33,666 nt of DNA from an uncultured bacterium (GCA_949293265.1 CASFCK010000017.1:1-33666); one strand, 5' to 3'. Counted from the first letter of the stretch, positions 16,085 through 25,663 are shown. The notes: generated by a model not told the origin, from the sequence alone. Program-made: numbers and translations.

Positions 16085-16111
16085 AATACTGTGCTAAACA
16101 CAGTATTTTTT
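16083..16111 (+). terminator. Terminator after acpP
   Basis: AAAATACTGTG (16083-16093) pairs with CACAGTATTTT (16099-16109) around CTAAA, and T's follow to 16111. It separates acpP from the LeuRS-like gene, though some read-through is possible. Confidence 0.85.
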
Positions 16112-16134
16112 ACATATTAAAGGAGGGAAAAACC

Positions 16135-18090
16135 GTGGATTGGTATAATGTTTGGCAAGAAAATAATTATTTTACAATTGAAAATAATATCTTAAAGAAA
16201 AAACAAACAGTCTTTACTAATTTTATAAAAGTTAATCAAAACGGTTTTATAAACGCCGACTTTAGATCTTATTTATACGCTGATACTTTAGCTCGTTACT
16301 ATCGGTTTAAAGGTTATAATGTAGCAAGCACAATTGGATTTGATTCATTAGCTTACAGTTCATTTTTAGAAAATACTAATAAGGATATGACTATCCCCTT
16401 TAAAGAAGAATTAGAAAAATTAAATGTTGGTTATCCTAAAAATAAATTAATTGACAATAACGATAAAACAGTAGTGAACCTAATTCAACAAATATTCTTA
16501 TCTTTATACAACAAAGACATCATAAAATATAAAGATATGGATGTCTATAAAGAAAAAGAAAAAATTTATGATCCTATAGAAATAGATGGTAATAGACAAT
16601 TAACAAAAGAAAAAGCCTTCGTTTTAGATTATAGTAAATATTTAAATCGAATCACAAACCATTTAGTTAATTTAAGTATAGAAAATGAATATAAAGAATA
16701 TTTATTTACTAAATTAGGCGCTTATGATACTTTAGTTATAAATTTAGAAACTAAAAATAAAAAAAATATCGAACTTTATCTTCAAGAACCAGAAGAACTA
16801 GGTGCCCTAGAAGCAATTATTATAAACCCTAACCATCTAGATATTTTAGAATATATAGCCCCAAATGAGATTTTTGCGGTTGAAAATTTTTTAATTCACC
16901 AAAACAAAACTTATTTATATACAGGTAATTATGTAATAAACCCCCTAACTGGATTAGAGGTACCTATATTTATTAGCTTTAAGCATAATGAAGCTTATAA
17001 ATTTGTTTTTTCTACACAAGATGAAGAAATAATATCAGATTTAGGATTAACATTTATTAATATTTATAAAGATAATTGTCTAATAAATAGTGATTTTTTA
17101 AATGGTTTAACTAAAGAAGCCGCAAGAGAAAAAATAGTTGAAGTTTTTAGTGAAGAAATGATAGCTGAAAAAGTAAAAACATATCATAAAACGGAAATAT
17201 TAATTTCTAGTTTAGATAAATATGGAGCTTTATTTCCCTTAGCATTAGAAAATAATAAATTAATTACTTTAGAAAATTTCTTACCTATAATTTTAAATAA
17301 ATCAGGTATTATTGAAATGGGTAATAAAGACAAATTACCAAATGTCAAATTCTTAGATTTTACAATTAATAGTTTATTTTTAAAAGGAATAGAGCCAATC
17401 TTAACTATTTTATACGATAAATTTAATGATACAGACCTCATTAATAATAAAACAACCATAAAAGATTTAACAAATTGGTTAAATAATATAAATGTTATTG
17501 TAAATAAAAATAATTTAATTGCTAATATTTTAATGCCATTAATTATTCTATCAATTATAGAAGAGGAAGAAAATGTTGTATTGTTAAAAAATTATGAGAT
17601 AACATTAGTTGATAATACATATGATTCTTATGGTAGTGAAATTAAACGTAAAAATAATAACTGCATAAAAGTTAATGATTTAATTGCTTCATATGGTGCA
17701 GATGCAATTAGGCTTTATGTATTAAGCACTAATATGAAGGATAAATTATATTTTGATTCTAATAAAATATTTATATTTAAACAATTTTTAAATAAAGTTA
17801 AAATGATATTTAAGCGTGGTTGTTTAGTTAGTAATTATGATCTTGATTTTCCACTTTATCAGTTAAAAAACAAATTATATGATGCGTTAGCAGAATTGAA
17901 TTTTGCTAAGTATATTAGTGAACTAAGAGATTTTGTTAATAATTATTTAGAAAAAAATAATTTTACTAAAAAACAAGGACTTGAATTTTTAACGATTTTA
18001 AGTTTAGTTTCTCCAGAAACAGCTGAAGAAATTAATGCTAATGAATTACATTATAAACAACTTATAATTGATAGTACATGGCCACTATGA
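16135..18090 (+). CDS. Leucyl-tRNA-synthetase-like protein lacking both ATP-binding signatures
   Basis: The protein has 651 residues, against about 800 for LeuRS. GTG start with AGGAGGG just upstream. LeuRS similarity is recognisable in order: DTLARYYRFKGYNV (50-63), TGNYVINPLTGLEVPIFI (263-280, editing-domain region), CLINSDFLNGLTKEAAREKI (315-334), LKGIEPILTILYDKF (416-430) and IASYGADAIRLY (517-528). In a gap-free alignment the HIGH motif (HVGH) falls on I39-N-A-D42, and KMSKS falls on E502-I-K-R-K506. The zinc-binding and GTGAIMAVPAHD-type editing residues are also gone. It cannot aminoacylate tRNA by the known mechanism, so a true leuS must lie elsewhere. Yet the frame is intact and the gene leads a run into a DUF1189-like gene and polC. 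It may bind tRNA, a protein or a small molecule. Its function is unknown. Confidence 0.85.
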   Translation: MDWYNVWQENNYFTIENNILKKKQTVFTNFIKVNQNGFINADFRSYLYADTLARYYRFKGYNVASTIGFDSLAYSSFLENTNKDMTIPFKEELEKLNVGYPKNKLIDNNDKTVVNLIQQIFLSLYNKDIIKYKDMDVYKEKEKIYDPIEIDGNRQLTKEKAFVLDYSKYLNRITNHLVNLSIENEYKEYLFTKLGAYDTLVINLETKNKKNIELYLQEPEELGALEAIIINPNHLDILEYIAPNEIFAVENFLIHQNKTYLYTGNYVINPLTGLEVPIFISFKHNEAYKFVFSTQDEEIISDLGLTFINIYKDNCLINSDFLNGLTKEAAREKIVEVFSEEMIAEKVKTYHKTEILISSLDKYGALFPLALENNKLITLENFLPIILNKSGIIEMGNKDKLPNVKFLDFTINSLFLKGIEPILTILYDKFNDTDLINNKTTIKDLTNWLNNINVIVNKNNLIANILMPLIILSIIEEEENVVLLKNYEITLVDNTYDSYGSEIKRKNNNCIKVNDLIASYGADAIRLYVLSTNMKDKLYFDSNKIFIFKQFLNKVKMIFKRGCLVSNYDLDFPLYQLKNKLYDALAELNFAKYISELRDFVNNYLEKNNFTKKQGLEFLTILSLVSPETAEEINANELHYKQLIIDSTWPL

Positions 18091-18106
18091 AGGAAGGTGA
18101 TTTACT

Positions 18107-18892
18107 TTGTTAGAACGAATTCGAATATGTCTTATTCATCCCCGTTTTATGGGTAAATTTATAATTGAAAAAATGTGGAAGATAATAGTTTTATTAGTCT
18201 TATTAATAGTAGTAAATGCTGGTGCTATTTATGGGACTTACTATATGCAAGAAGATTTAACTTTAACTGATACTAATTCAATTATTAATACAATTTTAAA
18301 CAATGATGAAATATATTTAAATTTTGAAGATAATTTTTTAACTGGTACTAGTCAAGAATATTCCTTCATCGGTGAAGAAAGTTATGTAGTTTATGGTTTT
18401 TTAACTGATGCTAGTAAAAATGAAGGTAGTAATATATATTTCATATATGGTCAAAATGATTTAAATATCTATATTGGCAAAACTCTGATTAATAGTTATG
18501 AATATGCTAAGTATAATATTAGTAATTTTTCTATTAATGATGATATTAGTAATATTGATAGGTTAAACTTTAGAGAATTTATTGAATTACCATTTACAGT
18601 TTTAGGAACTATTGTATCAATAAGCAATACGGTAGTCGATACGATTAGTTTAATTGTTTGGGCTTTACTTACTATGCTTATTGCTTTCCTTTTAAGTTAT
18701 AATATTAATCCGGATATACATGGTAAATATAGATTTTCTTTACTTTTACACAGCTTAGTACCTTACTTTATATTTAATTTGTTGGGTGTGTTGTTTAGTT
18801 TTAGTTTGTTGACATATGTTGGTGTTTTTTTAAGTGTTTTATATTTTTTTATCGCATTAAGAAGTATTATTAAGGTGGAAAAGGTAGAATGA
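18107..18892 (+). CDS. DUF1189-like membrane protein
   Basis: The protein has 261 residues. The start is TTG 18107 with GGAAGGTGA just upstream, 16 bases after the preceding stop. One membrane segment lies near residues 24-46, then a roughly 120-residue extracellular region, and three or four hydrophobic segments from about residue 160 to 255. This layout, with the N-terminal pattern IHPRF followed by a first membrane helix, resembles DUF1189 proteins of Bacilli, which have no firm function. I am only moderately sure of the family. The stop overlaps the polC start as ATGA, so polC translation is coupled to it. Confidence 0.8.
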   Translation: MLERIRICLIHPRFMGKFIIEKMWKIIVLLVLLIVVNAGAIYGTYYMQEDLTLTDTNSIINTILNNDEIYLNFEDNFLTGTSQEYSFIGEESYVVYGFLTDASKNEGSNIYFIYGQNDLNIYIGKTLINSYEYAKYNISNFSINDDISNIDRLNFREFIELPFTVLGTIVSISNTVVDTISLIVWALLTMLIAFLLSYNINPDIHGKYRFSLLLHSLVPYFIFNLLGVLFSFSLLTYVGVFLSVLYFFIALRSIIKVEKVE

Positions 18893-21800
18893 AGTTAGAG
18901 TATATTTATGATATTGATATAGATTATCAAAATAATCCTTTTGAATTAAATAAGGTAAGTTATGATAAAGTAAGAAAAGAATTAAATTTAATATTTATTT
19001 TTAAAAAGCCATTATCTCTTAAACATTATAATATGTTTAAAACAGCCATAAGCAAGAATTTTAAAGATGATAATATTAAATTAAATATTTTGATTAAGTA
19101 TGAAAATAATGTAATAAATGAAGAAAATTTAAGAGAATATTTAGGTGATATAGTTAACTATCTTGCTAGCAATATGCCAAGATTTAAATGCTTAATAAAC
19201 AATAAACCTAAATATCAAGATTATACATTCACCTATGTAATCGAAAATGATGCGGTTGGTTTATCTAGTTTAGCTCTTGATATAGAAGAAGAATTTAAAC
19301 ATTATGGATTAAATATTACAGTTGATTTTGAACAAGACCCTAATAAGAGTATCGCTTTAGAAATTGAAGAATTAGAATTAGCTCAAAGAGAAGAATTAAA
19401 GAAAATGAATGATGAAGCAAAAATGTTACAAGAGAATCAAAAAGCTTTAAATGATAGTAAAAATTATAAAGCATACAATGTAACAAATGTTACACCAATA
19501 AAAGATATTCCCTTAACTTCAAACGATTTAGCAATTTATGCTAATACAAAGGGAATGACAATGTTTTTAATTGAGGGATATATTTTTCAAATTGAAGTTA
19601 AAAACTTCACTAATTCTAATTTAGCACAAATTAAAATGACTGATGAAACTGATTCCATTATAGTAAAAAAATGGTTAAGAGGTGAAAAAGAGATTGAGGT
19701 ATATCAAAACTTAAAACCTAACTATATGCTTAGAGTTTTAGGTAAAGCCGAATATGATCCATATGCTAGAAATGTTATTATAATGGCTTCTAAAATTGAT
19801 TTATTAGGTCCTAAAAAAGAAGATGAAGTCATTGATGATGCCAAAGTAAAAAGAGTTGAATTACATGCTCACAGCAAAATGAGTGCGCTTGATTCAATTG
19901 CTTCAGTTCAAGATTATTATGATATATTAAATAAATGGGAACATAAAGCTTTAGCCATTTGTGACCATGATGGTGTATATCATATACCTGAAGTTGCTAA
20001 AATAATGGCTAATTATAATATAAAGCCTATATTTGGCGTTGAATTAAATTATATTAATGATGATGATTTGAAAATTGCTTTTAATCAAAAAAACATAGAT
20101 TTAAAAGAAACAACTTATGTAATTTTTGACTTAGAAACGACAGGTTTATCACAAGATAATGATCGAATTATTGAAATTGCTGCCACTAAGTATAATATGC
20201 ATGGTGAAATAGATTCGTATGAAACATTTGTAAATCCAGGATTTCCGATCTCTGATAAAATAGTTGAATTAACTTCAATCACTAATGAAATGGTTAATGA
20301 AGCTCCTGATATTAGCGTTATTATGCCGGAGTTTTTAAAGTTTATTGATGGTAGTATTTTAGTAGCACATAATGCCGGCTTTGATGTTGGTATGATTAAA
20401 GCTAATTTAAAGCGCCTAAATTATGAAGATGTTAATTTTCCTGTTATTGATACTCTAAATTTATTTAGATCATTACACCATGATGATGTTAAACGCTTTA
20501 ATCTTGAAGAATTAGCTAAATATTATCGTGTTAAACAATTAAAACACCATCGGGCAATTGATGATACAAGGGTAACTGCGGAATGTTTTACATTAATGTT
20601 ACAAGAAATATTTGCTAAAGAAATTTATGATTATAATGATATCAATAATCTAGTATCACCAAGTTTATATAAATATTTGATTCCTAATCATATTAATGTA
20701 CTAGTAAAAAATCAAGTAGGCTTAAAAAATCTTTATAAGCTTTTATCAGATGCTATGACAATTCATTGTGCGGAAGAACCAAGATTATTAAAGAGTGTCT
20801 TGAATAAATACCGTGATGGCATATTAGTTGGTTCTGGTTGCGTAAATGGTGAAGTATTTGAAGAAGCCTTAAATGGTTCTAGTAAAAGATTAGAAGAGTT
20901 AATTTCTTATTATGATTATATTGAGGTCCAACCACCAACTGCATATGCTCAATTATTTACTGATATTACAGGTGGTAAAGTTAGTGTTATTAACGCAATT
21001 AAAAAAATATTACTAGTTGCTAGTTCACAAGGTAAAATTGTAGTTGCTACATCAGATTGTCATTATATTATGCCATATGATAAGAAATATCGGGATATTT
21101 TAATTGATTGTCCGCAAATAGGAGGAAAATATCATCGTTTAAAAAGATATAGTAATAGTCCAGATATGCATCTACGTACTACTAATGAAATGCTTAATGA
21201 GTTCTCATTCTTAAATGAGGAAGAGGCTTATCAAATTGTCGTTACTAATACTAATTTGATTGCTGATATGGTTGAAAATGTTAAACCATTCCCAAAGGAA
21301 ATGTTTGCGCCAAGAGATGATGAGTTTAAAGATAGCTTAAACATCCCTAGTATTAATGCAGAATTAAATCGAATTGTGGCTCGAAATGTCAAAGAAAAAT
21401 ATGGTGAAAATCCACACCAAATTGTTAAAAAACGGCTAGATAGAGAGCTTAATTCGATTATTTCAAATGGTTACTCATCAGTGTATTATATGAGTCATTT
21501 ATTAGTTACTAAATCATTAAATGATGGTTATTTAGTTGGTTCAAGAGGAAGCGTTGGCTCATCATTAGTTGCAACGATGATGAAAATAACTGAAATTAAT
21601 CCGCTTTCACCGCATTATCGTTGTCCTAAATGTAAATTTCAAGTTTTTAAAATGAATGAAGATGAAATTAAGGAATATGGATTAACTGAAGCTGAAAAAG
21701 AGTTTGAAGATATATTACAAAATGTAGAAAGTGGTTATGATTTACCAGATGCAGTTTGTCCTAATTGTGGTGAAAAATTAATTAAGGATGGTCATGATAT

Positions 21801-23325
21801 ACCTTTTGAAACCTTTTTAGGATTTAATGGTGATAAAGTTCCGGATATCGATTTAAATTTCAGTGGCGATTACCAAAGTAAGGCTCATCAATTTGTCCGT
21901 GAATTTATGGGGATGGAAAACTCATTTAGAGGTGGAACCATAGCTAAAGTCCAAGACAAAAATGCTTTTGGGTATGTAAAAGGTTATTGTGAAAGAAATC
22001 ATATTAATCTTAGATCATGTGAAATTGATAGAATAGCAACTAAATTAGTTAATGTAAGAAGATCAACCGGACAACATCCAGGTGGAATTGTAGTTGTACC
22101 ACATTATGTTGATATTTATGATGTAACGCCTGTTCAATATCCAGCTGATAATACTAGTAATGAATGGCGGACAACGCATTATGATTACCATAGTTTTGAA
22201 AATAATCTTTTAAAATTAGATATATTAGGTCATGATGATCCAACAATAATTAAATATTTAATGGATTATGTCCATCAACATCAAGATAAATTTCCTTTTA
22301 CTAAACCTGAAGATATTCCGGTTGATGATAAAAATGTTTATCGTTTATTTTCAAGTACTTATGTAATAGGTTTAAAACCAGAAGATATTGATTCAACAGT
22401 AGCGTCCTATGCGGTACCAGAATTAGGAACAACCTTTGTTCGTAAATTATTAGCTGATACTATGCCTAAAACTTTTGCGGAATTAGTTAAAATTTCAGGC
22501 TTATCACATGGTACAGGTATTTGGGCTGGCAACTCACAAGAGTTAGTTTTAGGTAAAACAGAATATGGTAAAATTCCTTTTAGTGATGTAATAGGTTGTC
22601 GTGATGATATAATGGTTTATTTATTATATCAAAATCTTGAACCGATAAAAGCTTTTGAAATTATGGAATTTGTCAGAAAAGGTAAAGTTAAAAAAGATCC
22701 TGAAAAATGGGCTAAATATAAAGACTATATGCAAGAGAAAAAAGTCCCAGCCTGGTATATTTGGTCTTGTGAACAAATTCAATACATGTTCCCTAAAGCT
22801 CATGCAACAGCTTATATTTTAATGGCACTACGAATTGCCTGGTTTAAAGTTTATAGCCCAGAATTATTCTATTCAGCTTGGTTTACGGCTAGAGCTAAAG
22901 CTTATTCTATAAAAGCTTTTATGGGTGGTAAATTAGCTATTAAAGCAATGATAAGTGAATTAAATAATAAATTAGATAAAACAGCTAAAGATGATGATTT
23001 AATTAATGCTTTATATGTTGCTTTAGAAATGGTTTCTAGAGGTATTAAATTTTTACCATTAGATATAAAGCTATCAGAAGCTAAAGAATTTAAAATTGAA
23101 AAAGAAGGCTTAAGAATACCGTTTGCAGCAGTAGACGGCCTAGGTGAATCTGTAGCCTTTGATATTGTAAATAGACGTAATGAAGAACCATTTACATCTA
23201 AAAAAGATGTTTTAAGAAGAACCAAATTAAATCAAACAATTTTCCATGATTTTGAGTTGATGCATGCTTTTGGTGATTTACCTGAAGAAGATCCGATTGA
23301 AGAATATGGCTTATTTGCTAATTAG
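18889..23325 (+). CDS. polC: DNA polymerase III alpha subunit, PolC type
   Basis: This is the main replicative DNA polymerase of low-GC Bacillota. The 1478-residue protein has an N-terminal domain and OB fold, then a PHP domain from about residue 322 (VELHAHSKMSALDSI, ICDHDGVYHIPE). A DEDD proofreading exonuclease interrupts it at about 410-570 (VIFDLETTG, AHNAGFDVGMI, HHRAIDDTR). The polymerase core has PDIDLNFSGDYQ near residue 984 carrying catalytic Asp residues, plus GSRGSVGSS and QHPGGIVVV. A four-Cys zinc site precedes the core, CPKC near 911 and CPNC near 956. The spacing between these pairs is 41 residues, about 20 more than I recall for B. subtilis PolC. It is translated by ATGA overlap with the preceding membrane protein gene. 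Confidence 0.98.
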   Translation: MKLEYIYDIDIDYQNNPFELNKVSYDKVRKELNLIFIFKKPLSLKHYNMFKTAISKNFKDDNIKLNILIKYENNVINEENLREYLGDIVNYLASNMPRFKCLINNKPKYQDYTFTYVIENDAVGLSSLALDIEEEFKHYGLNITVDFEQDPNKSIALEIEELELAQREELKKMNDEAKMLQENQKALNDSKNYKAYNVTNVTPIKDIPLTSNDLAIYANTKGMTMFLIEGYIFQIEVKNFTNSNLAQIKMTDETDSIIVKKWLRGEKEIEVYQNLKPNYMLRVLGKAEYDPYARNVIIMASKIDLLGPKKEDEVIDDAKVKRVELHAHSKMSALDSIASVQDYYDILNKWEHKALAICDHDGVYHIPEVAKIMANYNIKPIFGVELNYINDDDLKIAFNQKNIDLKETTYVIFDLETTGLSQDNDRIIEIAATKYNMHGEIDSYETFVNPGFPISDKIVELTSITNEMVNEAPDISVIMPEFLKFIDGSILVAHNAGFDVGMIKANLKRLNYEDVNFPVIDTLNLFRSLHHDDVKRFNLEELAKYYRVKQLKHHRAIDDTRVTAECFTLMLQEIFAKEIYDYNDINNLVSPSLYKYLIPNHINVLVKNQVGLKNLYKLLSDAMTIHCAEEPRLLKSVLNKYRDGILVGSGCVNGEVFEEALNGSSKRLEELISYYDYIEVQPPTAYAQLFTDITGGKVSVINAIKKILLVASSQGKIVVATSDCHYIMPYDKKYRDILIDCPQIGGKYHRLKRYSNSPDMHLRTTNEMLNEFSFLNEEEAYQIVVTNTNLIADMVENVKPFPKEMFAPRDDEFKDSLNIPSINAELNRIVARNVKEKYGENPHQIVKKRLDRELNSIISNGYSSVYYMSHLLVTKSLNDGYLVGSRGSVGSSLVATMMKITEINPLSPHYRCPKCKFQVFKMNEDEIKEYGLTEAEKEFEDILQNVESGYDLPDAVCPNCGEKLIKDGHDIPFETFLGFNGDKVPDIDLNFSGDYQSKAHQFVREFMGMENSFRGGTIAKVQDKNAFGYVKGYCERNHINLRSCEIDRIATKLVNVRRSTGQHPGGIVVVPHYVDIYDVTPVQYPADNTSNEWRTTHYDYHSFENNLLKLDILGHDDPTIIKYLMDYVHQHQDKFPFTKPEDIPVDDKNVYRLFSSTYVIGLKPEDIDSTVASYAVPELGTTFVRKLLADTMPKTFAELVKISGLSHGTGIWAGNSQELVLGKTEYGKIPFSDVIGCRDDIMVYLLYQNLEPIKAFEIMEFVRKGKVKKDPEKWAKYKDYMQEKKVPAWYIWSCEQIQYMFPKAHATAYILMALRIAWFKVYSPELFYSAWFTARAKAYSIKAFMGGKLAIKAMISELNNKLDKTAKDDDLINALYVALEMVSRGIKFLPLDIKLSEAKEFKIEKEGLRIPFAAVDGLGESVAFDIVNRRNEEPFTSKKDVLRRTKLNQTIFHDFELMHAFGDLPEEDPIEEYGLFAN

Positions 23326-23379
23326 CAGATAAGCTTTTTCTCTTTATTATGGGAAATTGTGTAAAATCTAGTAAACATA

Positions 23380-23408
23380 TTTACAATTAAATCTAAAATA
23401 ATTATAAT
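23380..23408 (+). promoter_or_regulatory. Promoter of the Bax-inhibitor-like gene
   Basis: TTTACA (23380-23385) and TATAAT (23403-23408) are separated by 17 bases. The AAAGGAGG ribosome binding site follows. Confidence 0.8.
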
Positions 23409-23431
23409 TAGTAACAAAAGGAGGTCTTTAA

Positions 23432-24172
23432 ATGAGAAGTCAAAATCCTATATTTTCAACTATACAAACAGGTGCAACTCATTTTGAGGATGTTGATGCC
23501 GCTAATTATAAGGGTATAGTAGTTAAAACTAGTATCTTATTAGCAATTACCGCCATTGTTGCGATTGTTGTAGCCCTTACACTTCCAGCAATAAATAATG
23601 TAGAAGGCTTAGCCCTTGCTTTAACATTCAGTTGTATTGCAGCGTTTATTGCCGGTTTAGTAGGTAGAATATCAGAACGTGCTGCTAAATATTGTGGTGT
23701 TATTTATGCTGCTTGTCAAGGTTTGTTAGTAGGTTCTATTTCTGCTTTATTTGAATTTTTTGTTCCTGGTATTGGAACTATGGCAGCTTTTTCAACTGTA
23801 CTAATCTTTGGCGTAATGTTATTATTATATGCTACTGGTGTATTTAAACAAGGATCATTTTTCCGCAAGTTGGCTTATGCATTGTCTATTGGAGCCTTAG
23901 TACTAGTAATTTTTGGTTCACTATTTAGTTTGTTTTTTGATTTTTCTAGCATCAATATAGGTGTTTTAATCGCTGTTGAAGCTTTCTTATTAATCTATGG
24001 TGCTATAACTTTAATTTTCAACTTTGATGAAGCAAACTTTGTAGTTCAAGCTGGTTGTTCAAAAAATGCAGAATGGTCTGTTTCATTAGGATTAATTGTA
24101 TCTCTAATCTATATATACATCCAAGTATTATATTTATTATTTATGATATTTGCTAATAGTGATAGAAGTTAA
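23432..24172 (+). CDS. Bax inhibitor-1/YccA-like integral membrane protein
   Basis: The protein has 246 residues and about seven hydrophobic segments. It begins MRSQNPIF, the N-terminus typical of the bacterial BaxI-1-like family (Pfam BaxI_1), and its C-terminal part (FNFDEANFVVQAG, then ISEWSVSLG-like EWSVSLGLIVSLIYIYIQVL) also fits. Related proteins of the wider TMBIM superfamily, such as YetJ, conduct Ca2+ in a pH-dependent way, but this branch is not characterised. It is transcribed alone, from a good promoter to a terminator. It shares no operon with neighbours, so the context gives no hint of function. Confidence 0.88.
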   Translation: MRSQNPIFSTIQTGATHFEDVDAANYKGIVVKTSILLAITAIVAIVVALTLPAINNVEGLALALTFSCIAAFIAGLVGRISERAAKYCGVIYAACQGLLVGSISALFEFFVPGIGTMAAFSTVLIFGVMLLLYATGVFKQGSFFRKLAYALSIGALVLVIFGSLFSLFFDFSSINIGVLIAVEAFLLIYGAITLIFNFDEANFVVQAGCSKNAEWSVSLGLIVSLIYIYIQVLYLLFMIFANSDRS

Positions 24173-24201
24173 ATATACTTTAATAATATAATTTCTATAT
24201 T

Positions 24202-24226
24202 GCACCTTTCGCTTGAAAGGTGCTTT
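24202..24226 (+). terminator. Terminator after the Bax-inhibitor-like gene
   Basis: GCACCTTTC (24202-24210) pairs exactly with GAAAGGTGC (24215-24223) around GCTT, followed by TTTATTT. Confidence 0.85.
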
Positions 24227-24234
24227 ATTTATAC

Positions 24235-24263
24235 TTGTAATTTTTAAAACAATTTATTATAAT
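24235..24263 (+). promoter_or_regulatory. Promoter of the ylmH-udk-mtnN-rnhA operon
   Basis: TTGTAA (24235-24240) and TATAAT (24258-24263) have a 17-base spacer and lie just after the preceding terminator. Confidence 0.78.
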
Positions 24264-24296
24264 TTACGAGAAAGAAAAATTGATGATGAGGTTAAT

Positions 24297-25031
24297 ATGG
24301 ATACTTTAGAAGCATTTAAAAATCGGATTTATACATTAAAACTCGATGCTTATAAGCGTGATATTTTATTGCCTTTTTATACTGTTGAACAACAAGAAAT
24401 AATTAAATATTGTTTTAAAAAAAATGATGATGTAAAAGTTTATTTCTATGGTGGATATGAAAATGCGGAGTATAAACGGGCTTTAATAAGCTTAAATCCA
24501 ATAAGTAATCTTGACTTCAACATCATAACTTTAAAAATTAATTATAATAATAAAACTGATACAATTAATCATCGCCAAATTTTAGGTAGTATACTAGCTC
24601 TTGGTTTAAAGAGAGAAATAATTGGTGATATAATTAAAGTTAATGATGATTATTACTTTTTTGTAGTTTCTAATATGAAGGAATTTATAGTTGATAATCT
24701 GCATTATATTGGTAAAGCTAAAGTTGAAATAGAACAGTCTTTTGAAGAACTTAACTATGAAACAGAATATGAAGAACGGACTGTTTTTTTACCAAGCATG
24801 CGCTTAGATAATGTTTTAGCTAATAGTTATAATTTTGGGAGAAAAAAAGCTAAAGAGATAGTAGAAACTGGTTTAGTCAAAGTTAATCATATTATTGTTA
24901 CAAATACTGCTAAGATTATAAAAGAAAATGATGTACTAAGCATCCGGGGTAAGGGTAGATTAATTGTAGGTCAATTAGTAGGCAAATCAAAAAGTGATAA
25001 TTTAATTTTAAAAATAAGAATACCGAGGTAA
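24297..25031 (+). CDS. ylmH: YlmH-like S4-domain RNA-binding protein
   Basis: The protein has 244 residues. The N-terminal two-thirds match the YlmH fold (FYTVEQQEII, YFYGGYENAEYKRALI, RQILGSILALGLKREIIGDI). The C-terminal S4 RNA-binding domain begins near residue 165 (LPSMRLDNVLANSYNFGRKKAKEIVETGLVKVN). YlmH homologues bind RNA; in Bacillota they have been linked to ribosome rescue and to cell-division gene clusters. Here the gene is away from the division cluster and leads a nucleotide/RNA-metabolism operon. I place the start at ATG 24297 with GAGG at 24288-24291; a longer frame opening at 24213 would begin inside the terminator stem and before the promoter. Confidence 0.92.
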   Translation: MDTLEAFKNRIYTLKLDAYKRDILLPFYTVEQQEIIKYCFKKNDDVKVYFYGGYENAEYKRALISLNPISNLDFNIITLKINYNNKTDTINHRQILGSILALGLKREIIGDIIKVNDDYYFFVVSNMKEFIVDNLHYIGKAKVEIEQSFEELNYETEYEERTVFLPSMRLDNVLANSYNFGRKKAKEIVETGLVKVNHIIVTNTAKIIKENDVLSIRGKGRLIVGQLVGKSKSDNLILKIRIPR

Positions 25032-25036
25032 GAATA

Positions 25037-25663
25037 ATGGATAGTATTTTAATTATAGTAGCTGGTGGTAGTGCTAGTGGTAAAAGTACAGTAGTAAAAC
25101 ATCTTATGGACAAATTAGATACAAAAGAAGTCGGAATAATTTGTATGGATAATTATTATAAAGATCAAACGGAATTATCTATGGAAGAAAGAATGAAGAC
25201 AAACTATGATCACCCAGATTCATTTGACTTAAATTTTTTATATGTACAATTAAAAGAATTACTTAATGGTAAAAGTATTAATGAACCTGTTTATGATTTT
25301 GTATATCATAACCGTAAAGAAAATGAATATATTATGATTGAGCCTAAAAAGGTAATTATTTTAGAAGGTATTTTAGCCTTATATTCTAAAAAAATAAGAG
25401 ATTTAGCTAATATTAAAATTTATGTTGAATGTGATGATGATTTACGATTCATTAGAAGATTAGAAAGAGATACGATTGAACGCGGGAGGACAGCTAAATT
25501 TGTAATTAAACAATATTTAGACACTGTTAAACCTAGCCATGAAGCGTATGTTAACCCAACTAAAAGATATGCAAATATTATCATTCCTAATGATCATTCT
25601 CACGAAGTAGCTTTAGATTTAATTTTAAGTAGAATTAATGAAATTATAAGGAGTGATAAGTAA
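25037..25663 (+). CDS. udk: Uridine kinase
   Basis: This 208-residue cytoplasmic enzyme phosphorylates uridine and cytidine to UMP and CMP in pyrimidine salvage. Walker A GSASGKST is at residues 11-18. Family segments CMDNYYKD, TNYDHPDSFDL, VYDFVYHNRK and LEGILALYS follow, with the lid RRLERDTIERGR near 135. Length is normal. It starts 5 bases after ylmH with GAGGT overlapping that gene's end, and it overlaps the next start by one base (TAATG). It is in the middle of a four-gene operon. Confidence 0.96.
   Translation: MDSILIIVAGGSASGKSTVVKHLMDKLDTKEVGIICMDNYYKDQTELSMEERMKTNYDHPDSFDLNFLYVQLKELLNGKSINEPVYDFVYHNRKENEYIMIEPKKVIILEGILALYSKKIRDLANIKIYVECDDDLRFIRRLERDTIERGRTAKFVIKQYLDTVKPSHEAYVNPTKRYANIIIPNDHSHEVALDLILSRINEIIRSDK

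Noticed and set aside
16135-18090. Reading the gene as the functional leucyl-tRNA synthetase (leuS)
   Set aside because: The residues at HIGH and KMSKS are all replaced and the editing and zinc sites are missing, so it cannot be the working enzyme by the known mechanism.
22902-23225. Minus-strand open frame of 107 codons inside polC
   Set aside because: It lies fully within the polymerase gene, has no ribosome binding site and no recognisable protein. Similar minus-strand frames elsewhere are shadows of real genes.
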